64,000 bases of DNA from Gonocerus acuteangulatus (GCA_946811695.1 OX328130.1:74117353-74181352), one strand, 5' to 3'. Positions 11,201 to 19,695 are shown, counted from the first letter of the stretch. Notes: generated by a model not told the origin, from the letters alone. Program-made: numbers and translations.

Positions 11201-11858
11201 TTATACAGGCTTTCTTATTAGCAATTTTCTTTGGTAGCTCTATATATGTGCTTCCTCTTAAAGGGTTATATTTATTAATTTTTAATCTTAAACCATCAAT
11301 TGCCTGTAATGTCCAACCACTTTTCTTTACCTGAATTTCTCCCAATTCCGTATTTAATGCATAAAACAGTTTGCCGACAGTTTCTTCTATGTCGGTTTCA
11401 CGCAAAACCGGAGTATTTTTAGTTTTGAGGACAATGTTTAACTCATCTCCATTTATTTTCCCCATAAAACAATCAACTGATAAATTAAATTTAATTGCTT
11501 TATGTTCTAAAACACTATGTCGAATTCTTGTGACTATTTTGTTTTTAACAGAATTTAAAAATTGTATTAAATCAAAATTATCTTTACATCTAATAAAGTA
11601 AGATTTGAGTCTACTTTGAAAAGCTGTTTCGTACTCATTAACCCCTTCATTATCAGGTAACATACCTAACAACTCATCACAACTAGGTTCTCCTCTTGGC
11701 TTTTTCTTAGGAATACTGCAGAACTGTTCATGTCGCTCCAAATTATGATGATTATCAAAAACATGCTTGCAATGCATGCACGATAATTCGCATTTAGCTT
11801 GGTGACGTTTCCTACTTGAGACATAGGCGAAAGTTTTACCGCACCGGTTACAATCCAT
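8241..11858 (-). CDS. POLB: Protein-primed DNA polymerase B
   Basis: The 1205-residue product uses the ATG at 11856-11858; the frame stays open further upstream but without a better start. The N-terminus has two Cys/His zinc fingers (about residues 3-47). The 3'-5' exonuclease motifs follow: ExoI CDFES (D396), ExoII GYDAHH (D569), ExoIII YLMTD (D713). Polymerase motifs are A DCNNLYGYAM (D809), B LYKLYNNSVFGK (951-952) and C YVDTDGF (D1048, D1050). Between ExoI and ExoII sits a Cys/His block ending DHNHITGRFRC...CNLRC (about 498-552), like the HNH/endonuclease VII knuckle known in Polinton polymerases. All catalytic residues are present and the frame is intact. It replicates the linear element by protein priming. 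Confidence 0.97.
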   Translation of the reverse strand: MDCNRCGKTFAYVSSRKRHQAKCELSCMHCKHVFDNHHNLERHEQFCSIPKKKPRGEPSCDELLGMLPDNEGVNEYETAFQSRLKSYFIRCKDNFDLIQFLNSVKNKIVTRIRHSVLEHKAIKFNLSVDCFMGKINGDELNIVLKTKNTPVLRETDIEETVGKLFYALNTELGEIQVKKSGWTLQAIDGLRLKINKYNPLRGSTYIELPKKIANKKACINVQNNDEKCFMYSILAKFVQNMPQRVSKYKNLGYKYDFSQLSFPTPLKEISKFERLNNISINVFSLDEKLNIYPLKVVDDELDDHRDLLLIDNEKTTHYVYIKNFEKLVRSQITKSEHRIFICKRCLTHYYSLEKLINHKNLCNQNIPARIELPRKPYVTFEHVEKTLRVPYVIYCDFESVLRPIHGCQPDPDRQYSMNYQLHEPMSFCCYLKMSDEVSHLDSNLPTQPYVYRGKDASQHLMQYLKYIGEEVSTIYSRSLPMQPLTNEEQNIINSATKCYFCDKDFVTSNPDTVDQLSEYDKKEALDQRRVIDHNHITGRFRCVSHSKCNLRCRTPNFLPVLLHNLTGYDAHHIVRQLGYDDQQIKVIPNSEEKYISFSKSVTKNLELRFLDTFRFMPSSLDSLVKTLPELREICKFYSSEHIPLLTRKGVFPYDYVTNWEILEQQSLPDKEAFYNKLNDSPISDEDYAHAQNVWSTFGFKTLGQYSDHYLMTDVLLLSDIFETFRDLTLKTHKLDPCNYFTLPGLSWDAMLRFTGVKLQLLTDYDMILMIERGIRGGICQVSHRYLRANNKYLSNYNPNEKTSFIVYQDCNNLYGYAMIQPLPYEGFEWVNTDIDLNKLTENDEYGYILEVDVDYPAQLHDLHNALPFLPENIKIDNQVKLVPHLNPRRNYVVHYLTLKQAISHGLILKKIHRVLRFRQSEWLKPYIEHNTKLRTQATTDFEKDLYKLYNNSVFGKTMEDVKKRMNMQLVCSSNKIEKYISKPNFVDRIINGENLAAVHLLKERIFMNKPLYIGLTVLDLSKTVMYKYYYDVLLSKYSPQKLMLSYVDTDGFIALIVCENIFNDFQDIMEYLDTSSYPKDHPCYSAKNKKVLGKFKDEANGHIIEAFVGLRAKMYSLLIGDEEIKKAKGVKKALLKNQIKFEDYINCLEQKQVLRHPMKFIRSTQHRIHSLEINKKSLSSYDNKRVILEDNISSLAIGHYKTVLK

Positions 11859-11861
11859 ACT

Positions 11862-11895
11862 TGAAATGTTTATGTGTGCACAGCTGTATATATAG
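11862..11895 (-). promoter_or_regulatory. TATA-like promoter of POLB
   Basis: On the minus strand a TATATATA-type box (about 11885-11895) lies about 30 bp before the POLB start region. The short leader fits the compact promoters of the other genes. A clear initiator is not obvious. Confidence 0.45.
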
Positions 11896-11976
11896 ATATA
11901 GACCAATTAAGAGGAGGGGGAGGGGGTAATAAAGGTTTCTTGAATAAAGAAAAACATTTATTAAAAGTAGAATCAA

Positions 11977-12881
11977 TTACACAATATCCTTTTGATTTAT
12001 CCATGATTTTGAATCTAAACCTAGCCATTTTATATACAACTTATTTCCTTTCTTTTTTAACACTTTTTCAATAAGATAGGCGTCAGGATACTTTACTTTT
12101 TGTAGCTCTTCGTTGTAAAATGATCCTTTAATTGGTTGTTTCAGCATGTCTAGGTATGAGGCAGAGTCTTTTGAACTTTGACAACTTTGAATATCTCAGC
12201 CGACCAGTTTGGTGTATATCCTCTAGAAAATGCTGTTTTTTGTTTAGAAATCCTGACGAAATCACCCTCTTTAAACCGTTGTTTTGTTATATTTTTTGGA
12301 AGCGAGGAATACACATGTTTCAACAAATAGGTTTCACTTTTTTCAGCATCAATTGGCCTCATACCAATAGTTTTATGGAAAGCTTTATTATATTCTTCTA
12401 AAATACCAGTTAAGATGTCTAAGTATTTATAATTTCCTTTTAAACTAAATTGTTTAAACATTTTTGATTTTAATGTCCTGTTAAAACGCTCAACAATACT
12501 AGCCTTAATGTTTGAAAAAGTAGAATAATGATTAATTCCATGTTTTTTCATCAACGTTTTAAACTTTGTGTTGTAAAATTCCTTTCCTTGATCACTTTGA
12601 ATATTTTTAGGAACCTTTACTTTCAAGATTTTTTCTAGCGCCTTTACTACATTATCTCCTGTTTTACTTTTTATCGGTATAGCCCAAGCATATTTAGTAA
12701 AACAATCGATGATTGTTAATAGGTACTTGTAGCCTTTATTCTGTCTAGCATAGGGTAACATTTCAACCAAATCTATTTGCCATAAATCGTTTACTCCTTT
12801 TAGAACGACTCTTCTTCTCGGATAAAATTTACGTGCGCTTCTATGCAATTCATCTACAATTGCTTTCTTTACCGCCGACAT
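11977..12881 (-). pseudogene. INT: Polinton integrase, chromodomain frameshifted
   Basis: The main frame (12150-12881, ATG) gives 243 residues with a retroviral-type DDE core: D37 in WQIDLVEM, D97 in IQSDQGKEF and E131 in SIVERFNRT. An SH3-like segment (FKEGDFVRIS) follows. The frame then stops at TAG (12150-12152). A different frame on the same strand continues from about 12165 to TAA at 11977-11979 and encodes a typical chromodomain, with cues YPDAYLIEKVL and LYIKWLGL. Polinton integrases normally carry this chromodomain in one chain, so a small indel has split it. The catalytic core is intact; target choice or stability may be lost. It lies 7 bp from the fibre-like gene. Confidence 0.93.
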
Positions 12882-12888
12882 CTAACTA

Positions 12889-13335
12889 CTAAAGCTGTGT
12901 ATTTTTCTTCAATATATTTTCCAGATACCCCAGTGTCACAACATCCGTTTTTGCAAGTGGTTCAAGAAAGTTTGTAATCCTTTTGTTCATTGCATCATAT
13001 GTATCATTTTGTAGAGTAATTGAACTGGAATATAAAAAATCTTTCGTAACCACATCATAGCCGTCAATAGGTGGAGCGAAATTAGCAAGCCTCTTGCCGT
13101 TCCCATTTATATAATTACCGGGCCAGTTTTTTAAATCTGTATAAAAAATTGCTAGGGTGTCTGAATATGTTTTATTAACCGCGTCAGTAGAAGAAACAGG
13201 ATTTGCTACATTAATAATACGTAACTTATTTGCATCAATATGTTGTTCAGACTTTAACAAACTAAAAGGAAAATAATTTGTTTTATACTTGACATGTTTT
13301 TTAGTTACATGGGAGCCAAACTTGTTTATCGTCAT
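12889..13335 (-). CDS. Fibre-like protein with tail-fibre repeats
   Basis: The 148-residue product starts at ATG (13333-13335). After an N-terminal segment there are three degenerate repeats of the form 'R-I-x-N-x-x-x-P-x-x-x-x-D-x-V-x-K/T-x-Y': RIINVANPVSSTDAVNKTY, RLANFAPPIDGYDVVTKDF and RITNFLEPLAKTDVVTLGY. This pattern is familiar from phage and Polinton fibre shafts. A role at the virion vertex, attached to the penton, is inference. It is tightly packed between INT and the next virion-type gene and looks intact. Confidence 0.7.
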   Translation of the reverse strand: MTINKFGSHVTKKHVKYKTNYFPFSLLKSEQHIDANKLRIINVANPVSSTDAVNKTYSDTLAIFYTDLKNWPGNYINGNGKRLANFAPPIDGYDVVTKDFLYSSSITLQNDTYDAMNKRITNFLEPLAKTDVVTLGYLENILKKNTQL

Positions 13336-13374
13336 GTATGAGGAATGGGACTGAGTGCAAAAGTTAATATTGAT

Positions 13375-14544
13375 CTAATATATAATATTCTCTTCTCTCA
13401 ACTCTTCAATTATCGATACAATTTCATTTCCATGACCACTGTGACCCGCTGCAGTCGACGCTATCAATAATCTGAGACTGTTAACAAGATCGTTCGGATC
13501 GTCATAATGTTCGTAAATAGGTAAATGTTCTTGCATTAAGCCAGTACCTTTTTTATTATAAGAACGAAGTCTGCGATGAGTAGCCGGTGAACTACTGGAT
13601 GAGGTAAGTGAGCTGAGATAGCGTGATGAAAACAGTCGAGAAATTACTTTCTTATATTTTATGGATCTAGTTCCGCCCAATCCACGTTCTTCGCTGTATC
13701 CTTTTTTGTGAGCATTCGTTGCAAGCAAAATCTTTTTATAGTTTTTTAAATCCGCATCAGTATAATCTTCTGGATTCTTGAGGTATAATAGCTTTAACAA
13801 CCCCGGTGTTCCATCGTAAACGACACCGTTAATCGAGATATCATCGTTGTTTGTAAAAAGCTCAATATTCGTAGAATCGCCTATGGCTAATTGACCGTTC
13901 GGCATTACTCGCAAACCGTACCGGGAATCTAAATCTGTTTGTCCTCCTTTAAACAACTTTTCTAAAAATTGTCTTTGTAGCGGTCCGGCGGATTTTAAAT
14001 TCTGCTCTAGTTCATCTTCGCCTTGTGGAGTTTTAACATATTCACGAACCTTTACTGCAAGCGGGGTTTCTGTTTCGTACAATTCTTCTTCTTCTGGAGC
14101 TATAGTAGAGCGTGCATAAATTGTGGAGGATTGGGGAGAGGGAGAAAAGGTTGGTGTTACTTCGACGTTTTCTGATTTAATTTGGGGGGTTTTGGAGGGG
14201 CTTTTGAAAATATTTGATATTTTTGATTTTCTTTTTGTAACAGGTGTTTCGAGAAAGATTTTTCCGGTCGGGCTTAAAGCAGACTCATTATCCCACCACA
14301 TAGATCGGGTCTCGTTCGTTTCTCCCCAGTCCCCGTCCTCCTTTTCTTTTTTGAATCCCCGAGGTCGGGGCTGCAGATGCTGTTGACGAAACTGTTGTTG
14401 TATATCTACCAAAGGTTCTAGCACCGGAGCAAAAAGACTTTGCCTTTCCTCTTGAATATCCTGCATTCCTCTTTTAAACGTTTGAAATTTTTTACGTAAA
14501 GCATCACTTGTCTTTACAATTTCACTACGTATCGAATGCGACAT
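13375..14544 (-). CDS. Conserved Polinton protein of unknown function
   Basis: The 389-residue product starts at ATG (14542-14544). The N-terminal half is low complexity, with a predicted coiled segment, Gln-rich and Pro/Ser-rich stretches and many charges. The C-terminal half has an ordered block with GLRVMPNGQLAIGD, a short beta motif, YDGTPGLLKLL and a run of the type NPEDYTDADLKNYKKIL. I recognise this block from other arthropod Polintons, always near the ATPase and integrase genes. Its role is unknown and may be structural or in assembly. A Ser-rich, Arg-rich tail follows. Arrangement between fibre and ATPase genes supports a virion function. The frame is intact. Confidence 0.6.
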   Translation of the reverse strand: MSHSIRSEIVKTSDALRKKFQTFKRGMQDIQEERQSLFAPVLEPLVDIQQQFRQQHLQPRPRGFKKEKEDGDWGETNETRSMWWDNESALSPTGKIFLETPVTKRKSKISNIFKSPSKTPQIKSENVEVTPTFSPSPQSSTIYARSTIAPEEEELYETETPLAVKVREYVKTPQGEDELEQNLKSAGPLQRQFLEKLFKGGQTDLDSRYGLRVMPNGQLAIGDSTNIELFTNNDDISINGVVYDGTPGLLKLLYLKNPEDYTDADLKNYKKILLATNAHKKGYSEERGLGGTRSIKYKKVISRLFSSRYLSSLTSSSSSPATHRRLRSYNKKGTGLMQEHLPIYEHYDDPNDLVNSLRLLIASTAAGHSGHGNEIVSIIEELREENIIY

Positions 14545-14575
14545 AATAATGAGGACTGATTACTCTTTCTCCCCC

Positions 14576-15262
14576 TTATATATCCACGATATAGACATCT
14601 AGACCCTTACGGAAACGCCCGTCATTTAAACTAGTACCCTTGTCGATAACAAGATAGTCAAAAGGCTCTTTCCAACACAACGCACAAATATCTTTAAATT
14701 TCGAGAAACTGACTTCTGGACTGCTAATATGTTCATCATAAATGTGTTTAATATTCAATTCATCTTGTTTAAAGACGATAAGAAAATTCAAATTACATCT
14801 AATGAGATGTCTCGGAATGCAAACATAGCTCTGCGTTAAATAAAAACAGTCGAGAGAGTTATGACGTCCATAGCTGAAATATCGTCGAATATTGTCTTGA
14901 TCCTCCATTGTAACATCATCAAAAATACAAATAGAGTTGCTCTTAACGTCTTGAGGTAATTCTTTCGAATCTTCGAATGTATAATAGCCAATTTCAGGAA
15001 CGCTGTTTAGAACGCTTCTCAAGTACCGATATTTGGGTTGAGATAGAGTTTTTCCAAATATGTATACGTTTTGATATCTCAAACCGTTTGGATTAAGCAA
15101 AAGATTGAGCATAGCGTTTGTTTTTCCACATCCACTAGGACCACAAATCACTCCTCTTATACTATTTGGTAGTAGAGGTCCATGCTTTTTCTCTTCTTTA
15201 TCCGATATCAACGGTAAAACGTCAACTGAAGGAAATCGTTCCTTTTGTTCTACTAATCTCAT
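14576..15262 (-). CDS. ATP: A32-like genome-packaging ATPase
   Basis: The 228-residue product starts at ATG (15260-15262). Walker A is GPSGCGKT (residues 41-48) and Walker B is SICIFDDV (Asp pair 115-116). The family's C-terminal half is present up to YIVDI. The protein belongs to the FtsK/HerA-type packaging ATPases of Polintons, adenovirus-like and NCLDV relatives, which pump the genome into the capsid. It is divergent from the PLA2-domain gene, separated by a 74-bp intergenic region containing a TATA tract. The frame is complete with all nucleotide-binding motifs. Confidence 0.95.
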   Translation of the reverse strand: MRLVEQKERFPSVDVLPLISDKEEKKHGPLLPNSIRGVICGPSGCGKTNAMLNLLLNPNGLRYQNVYIFGKTLSQPKYRYLRSVLNSVPEIGYYTFEDSKELPQDVKSNSICIFDDVTMEDQDNIRRYFSYGRHNSLDCFYLTQSYVCIPRHLIRCNLNFLIVFKQDELNIKHIYDEHISSPEVSFSKFKDICALCWKEPFDYLVIDKGTSLNDGRFRKGLDVYIVDI

Positions 15263-15289
15263 TGTGACTAATTTATTTTGACCTATGGC

Positions 15290-15306
15290 TTGTATATATA
15301 TATATA
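15290..15306. promoter_or_regulatory. TATA tract between divergent late genes
   Basis: A TATATATATATATA run at about 15292-15306 lies between the ATPase start (15262, minus) and the PLA2-domain start (15337, plus). It is suitably placed as a TATA box for the rightward gene and may serve both. Confidence 0.45.
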
Positions 15307-15336
15307 AGTCATTTGTATCGTTCGAAGAGGTTTAGT

Positions 15337-16128
15337 ATGAAACGAAAGGTGCGCAAAGGACGAGGTCTCCTCGACAGTGTTATAAATAAATTACCGTTTG
15401 AATTACATTTACCGGGGTATCAGTATTGTGGTCCAGGTACGAAAGTGGAAAAACGATTGACAAGAGGTGACGCTGGAATTAATACTTTGGATAAAGCTTG
15501 TAAAGAACACGACATTGCTTATAACAAGTATACAGACTTGGAAAATCGTCATAAGGCTGACAGCGTCCTTGCAGAAAAAGCTTGGCAAGTAGTAAAACAT
15601 CCAGATTCAACGCTCGGGGAAAAAGCTTCAGCTTGGTTTGTTACGAACGCTATGAAAGCAAAAAGGAAATTTGGATCTAGTTTAAGGACTACCAAAATGA
15701 AGAAAAAAATGAATTTTAGAGATCTTGTAAGAGCGGCTAAAATTAAAAACGTGGCTTCTGTAATAAACGCGTCTCAATTAGCATATAATAAGGCGAAACA
15801 GACATTGAGAGGTCGAGACAAGCCTTTACCCCCTCGTGTTCTTCCCATACCAAAGTCTGGAGGTTTTTTACCTTTTCTAATACCAGTAATGGCGGGATTA
15901 TCCGCTATAGGATAACTGGCTGGAGGTGCGGCAAGCATAGCAAAAGCTGTCAACGAAGCCAAAGAGGCAAAGCAAAAATTGGAAGAGCAGAAAAGACATA
16001 ATTTGGCAATGGAAACTCAAAAAATTGGTAAAGGTCTTTTCTTAAAGCCATATAGACGGAATGGATTCGGACTATTTATAGAGCGACCACAAAAGCGTAC
16101 CTACAGACGCAGAGGTCGTCGTATTTGA
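15337..16128 (+). pseudogene. Minor virion protein with PLA2-like domain, in-frame stop
   Basis: The frame starts at ATG (15337-15339). Near the N-terminus it has a parvovirus-VP1-type phospholipase A2 signature: Ca-binding loop YCGPG (residues 30-34), catalytic pair H58-D59 in KEHDIAY and a following Asp at 75. The C-terminal part is Gly-rich then basic. A TAA at 15913-15915 interrupts the frame, but the same frame continues to TGA at 16126-16128 with the family's usual Ala-rich helix and an Arg-rich end. In related elements the region is unbroken, so I read this as a nonsense mutation. Such proteins probably help membrane escape, like adenovirus pVI or parvovirus VP1; that is inference here. 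Translation ends at residue 192 without readthrough. Confidence 0.85.
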
Positions 16129-16143
16129 CTACCAAAAAAACCG

Positions 16144-16494
16144 TTGAATGATGTCGAATTAAATTATTACGCTCGAAAAATATTTAAAATTCCACATTTC
16201 AGAGGCGTATTTATGATTGATACTCTGCCAGAAGCTTCTAAATTAAAGGAGACGGCTATAGTTAATTTAGAGCCAAACTCAAAAGAAGGTTCGCACTGGG
16301 TTTGCTTCGTAAAACATGGTAAAATCGTCAAATACTTTGATTCGTTTGGTAATTTGAGACCACCACCTCAACTGGTCACTTACTTAAAAGACAGTTTTAT
16401 TTTTTACAATCGAAAGCGTTTCCAGAGGTGGAATACTCCGTTTTGCGGTCATTTGTGCTTACAGTATTTAATGGAGAACTCTGAAAGCGATTAG
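16144..16494 (+). CDS. PRO: Adenain-like cysteine protease, no ATG start
   Basis: The product is about 116 residues of the Ulp1/adenain (C5-like) fold. The triad is H51 in GSHWVCFVK, D66 in KYFDSFG and C101 in PFCGHLCL, with Q94 seven residues before the Cys as in adenain. The frame opens right after the TGA at 16126-16128 and has no ATG before residue 24. The first codons are CTA then, slightly later, TTG (16144). In related Polintons an ATG stands at about the place of the CTA, so the start may be lost or a non-AUG start used. The protease matures virion proteins. It sits between the PLA2-domain gene and penton. Confidence 0.88.
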   Translation: MNDVELNYYARKIFKIPHFRGVFMIDTLPEASKLKETAIVNLEPNSKEGSHWVCFVKHGKIVKYFDSFGNLRPPPQLVTYLKDSFIFYNRKRFQRWNTPFCGHLCLQYLMENSESD

Positions 16495-16507
16495 GTTATT
16501 AGCAATC

Positions 16508-17215
16508 ATGAGCCTCGCTGTAACACTTACGGGCACATCCAGCGTGCTCCAAGCAAATTTCATGCCCCCCTTAGAGCTAGACAATTCTTACAGCGTCGGT
16601 CTACTCTCTTTACATACATTTACTTCGATCCCTAATATTCAAAGAGGTAAGTCGGACATGTTTTATTTTGATACAATGGCCATTCAAATACCAGAAGGAG
16701 CCTACGACATTGAGGCTCTGGCTATGTTTCTCAGAGAGCAAATAGCTCATAAAGACCCCGGCGCTATGATGGTGTTGAGGGGAAATCCTAGCACGCTAAA
16801 GAGTGAAATACGAAGTAATAAATCAATTTATTTCAATTTCACCGAACGTCCAAATTCTATCGGCCCACTTTTGGGTTATACTTCAAAAAATCTAATTATT
16901 CCTCCAAGCGATCAATATATCACATCCGAGAATATCGTCGATATTCTTAGTGTAAACATTATATCTGTACAGTGTAATATCGCCTCGGGGTCCTTTGTAA
17001 ACGGTGAGCCCGACCATAGCATCCATCAATTTTTTCCCGCAGTCGAACCGGGTTATAAGATAGTAGAAACGCCAAATCCAGTCATTTACTTTCCTGCTAA
17101 CGTACGAACTATTACCAATATTACGATTCGTCTTGTCGATCAAAACGGACAACTTATCAATTTTAGAAGGGAAACCGTTACAGTTAGACTTCACATAAAG
17201 AGAAATGGGGATTGA
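16508..17215 (+). CDS. Penton (minor capsid, single jelly-roll)
   Basis: The 235-residue protein starts at ATG (16508-16510), 13 bp after the protease. N-terminal features (MSLAVTLTGTSS, then LDNSYSVGLLSL) and the spacing of strands match the minor capsid or penton protein known in Polintons. Together with MCP it would form the icosahedral shell. The C-terminus is rich in beta strands (ITNITIRLVDQNGQ). It overlaps the next small gene by 11 bp. The frame is complete with no lesion. Confidence 0.85.
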   Translation: MSLAVTLTGTSSVLQANFMPPLELDNSYSVGLLSLHTFTSIPNIQRGKSDMFYFDTMAIQIPEGAYDIEALAMFLREQIAHKDPGAMMVLRGNPSTLKSEIRSNKSIYFNFTERPNSIGPLLGYTSKNLIIPPSDQYITSENIVDILSVNIISVQCNIASGSFVNGEPDHSIHQFFPAVEPGYKIVETPNPVIYFPANVRTITNITIRLVDQNGQLINFRRETVTVRLHIKRNGD

Positions 17216-17393
17216 TTTTAGAGGATACGTTTCTTCAAAGCATCAACTAGGAAATGTGAGTAGAAAAACTAAAACATATAAAAGATGTATCTCGATCCCT
17301 AGAAGAGTTAGTCAATCAAAGACGTTAAAGCGGTTAACACCTTCAAACGCAAAGTTTTTAAAACAAAGTGGTTTTAAACTAAAGTATGGATAA
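17205..17393 (+). CDS. Small basic virion-associated protein
   Basis: The 62-residue protein starts at ATG (17205-17207), overlapping the end of the penton gene by 11 bp and the start of MCP by 8 bp. It is strongly basic (many Lys/Arg), and its end 'LTPSNAKFLKQSGFKLKYG' (LxxxNxxFLxxxGF) recalls a short protein that precedes MCP in other Polintons. It could bind DNA or cement the capsid; no domain supports this further. Overlaps suggest a coupled transcription unit. Confidence 0.6.
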   Translation: MGIDFRGYVSSKHQLGNVSRKTKTYKRCISIPRRVSQSKTLKRLTPSNAKFLKQSGFKLKYG

Positions 17394-18588
17394 CATATTA
17401 GCTATATCTTCGGACATTTCCTTCGACAATTCTCTCGCTCAGTTCCAGCCTTATGCGGGAAATACATTCAATCATTCCGATGAAATCCGTATTCCAATAC
17501 AGCAACAAGATATTTATACACTCCCAGCACATTCCTTTATCTACCTCGAGGGGAAGCTTAGGAAAAAAGATGAGACCAAACCTTTGATTGCAAAATTGAC
17601 TAACAACGCATTTTCTTTTTTATTTGATGAAATTAGATATGAACTAAATGGGATAGAAATAGATAGGGTTAGGAACCCCGGAATAACTTCTACACTAAAA
17701 GGTTATTCATCATTTAGTCCTAGCAGAGTTAACGGTCTCGAAAATGCGGGATGGATTCTCCCCGGTGAGAACAAAACGCTAGACATTGACAAAAACGGAG
17801 CTTTTAGCGTTTGTTTACCGTTAAACATTTTATTAGGATTTTGTGAAGATTATAGACAAATAATAGTCAATTTGAAGCAAGAACTAGTTTTAATACGATC
17901 GAGCTCAGACTTTAATTCTATAATAGGAGATGATAATGTAGAAATAAAATTAGATAAAATAGTTTGGAGAATGCCTCACATTCGTGTTTCGGACGAGAAC
18001 CGTTTACGTCTGCTCAAAATGTTAGACAGGAACCGAAAAATAGTAATTCCATTTCGAAGCTGGGACCTTTATGAATATCCCACATTACCCTCTAATACAC
18101 AGCAAGAAACGTGGGCCGTTAAAACATCTACAAATTTAGAAAAGCCTCGATACGTAATTATAGCATTTCAAACAAATCGTAACAAAAACCCGGCAAAGGA
18201 CTGTAGCCAGTTTGATAGCTGCAACCTAAAAAATGTTAAACTTTATCTTAACAGCGAACAATACCCCTATGACGATTTGAACTTGGATTTTGAACACGGA
18301 AAAATTGCCCTGCTCTATGAAATGTATAATGAATTTCAAACAAGTTATTTCGGTGACAGGCATTCTCAACCTCTCCTTTCGAGATCTAGTTTCGAGAAGA
18401 TTGCTCCTATCGCAGTTATAGATTGTTCCAAGAAGTCTGAAGCAATTAAAAGTAGTACGATAGACATCCGTCTTCAAATAGATTCCGACGTAAACTTTCC
18501 GGCAAATACCAAAGCGTATTGTCTCACCCTTCACGATAGAATTGTAGAATATGAGATGGGAACAGGCCTAGTAAGAAAATTGTACTAA
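17386..18588 (+). CDS. MCP: Major capsid protein, double jelly-roll
   Basis: The 400-residue product starts at ATG (17386-17388). The N-terminus (FQPYAGNTFNHSDEIRIP), the early tyrosine- and leucine-rich strand region and the 'ELNGIEIDRVRNPG' loop are typical of Polinton double-jelly-roll MCP. The length is normal for the family, though shorter than the MCP of larger viruses. It would form trimeric capsomers around the ATPase-packaged genome. No frameshift or stop is seen. Immediately downstream the sequence becomes a 90-bp tandem array. Confidence 0.92.
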   Translation: MDNILAISSDISFDNSLAQFQPYAGNTFNHSDEIRIPIQQQDIYTLPAHSFIYLEGKLRKKDETKPLIAKLTNNAFSFLFDEIRYELNGIEIDRVRNPGITSTLKGYSSFSPSRVNGLENAGWILPGENKTLDIDKNGAFSVCLPLNILLGFCEDYRQIIVNLKQELVLIRSSSDFNSIIGDDNVEIKLDKIVWRMPHIRVSDENRLRLLKMLDRNRKIVIPFRSWDLYEYPTLPSNTQQETWAVKTSTNLEKPRYVIIAFQTNRNKNPAKDCSQFDSCNLKNVKLYLNSEQYPYDDLNLDFEHGKIALLYEMYNEFQTSYFGDRHSQPLLSRSSFEKIAPIAVIDCSKKSEAIKSSTIDIRLQIDSDVNFPANTKAYCLTLHDRIVEYEMGTGLVRKLY

Positions 18589-18630
18589 ATTCAAGAGGAA
18601 AATCAAAGAGTGGGGGGGAAGGTGTTGTAA

Positions 18631-19469
18631 AAAATAATTAATTACTGTTGATAGAGAAGGTCGAATTTTAATATCTAAAAGAGGATCTTTGTGGGAAATA
18701 TGTTAACAATTGAGTCGTAAAAAATAATTAATTACTGTTGATAGAGAAGGTCGAATTTTAATATCTAAAAGAGGATCTTTGCGGGAAATATGTTAACAAT
18801 TGAGTCGTAAAAAATAATTAATTACTGTTGATAGAGAAGGTCGAATTTTAATATCTAAAAGAGGATCTTTGTGGGAAATATGTTAACAATTGAGTCGTAA
18901 AAAATAATTAATTACTGTTGATAGAGAAGGTCGAATTTTAATATCTAAAAGAGGATCTTTGTGGGAAATATGTTAACAATTGAGTCGTAAAAAATAATTA
19001 ATTACTGTTGATAGAGAAGGTCGAATTTTAATATCTAAAAGAGGATCTTTGCGGGAAATATGTTAACAATTGAGTCGTAAAAAATAATTAATTACTGTTG
19101 ATAGAGAAGGTCGAATTTTAATATCTAAAAGAGGATCTTTGTGGGAAATATGTTAACAATTGAGTCGTAAAAAATAATTAATTACTGTTGATAGAGAAGG
19201 TCGAATTTTAATATCTAAAAGAGGATCTTTGTGGGAAATATGTTAACAATTGAGTCGTAAAAAATAATTAATTACTGTTGATAGAGAAGGTCGAATTTTA
19301 ATATCTAAAAGAGGATCTTTGCGGGAAATATGTTAACAATTGAGTCGTAAAAAATAATTAATTACTGTTGATAGAGAAGGTCGAATTTTAATATCTAAAA
19401 GAGGATCTTTGTGGGAAATATGTTAACAATTGAGTCGTAAAAAATAATTAATTACTGTTGATAGAGAAT
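18631..19469 (+). repeat. 90-bp minisatellite with 270-bp higher-order pattern
   Basis: Nine full units and a partial tenth start at 18631, 18721, 18811 and every 90 bp up to 19441. They are almost identical. One position alternates GTGGG/GCGGG in the order T,C,T,T,C,T,T,C,T, so the real repeat is three units (270 bp). Each unit has AATAATTAATTACTG and TATGTTAACAATTGAG. It separates MCP from the right-arm accessory genes. Its function is unknown. Confidence 0.95.
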
Positions 19470-19695
19470 CTACAATTCTCATGTGCAAATGAAAATTTGC
19501 AATTCAACAGGAAACAATTTGCTGTCTGCAGGATGTTTGTGAGATAGCAATTGAGTTGTAAAAAAATAGTTAATTATACCACTTAAGAGAAGATATCTAC
19601 AATTGTATGTTAGAGAAACTATATATAAAGTCTAGAGGTGTTATTGTTCAATAGTTGCGATTCTCCCACTGTCGCAGTACGTATTATTGGAAGAA
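19470..19695 (+). promoter_or_regulatory. Promoter region of the exonuclease-like/BIR gene
   Basis: TATATAAA at 19622-19629 is followed about 25 bp on by TTCAATAG, a plausible start site near 19650, then a leader of roughly 45 bp before ATG 19696. Degenerate minisatellite-like pieces (CAATTGAGTTGTAAAAAAATA) lie upstream. Confidence 0.6.

Noticed and set aside
18631..19469. CRISPR-like array
   Set aside because: The whole 90-bp unit repeats without variable spacers, so it is a minisatellite, not CRISPR.
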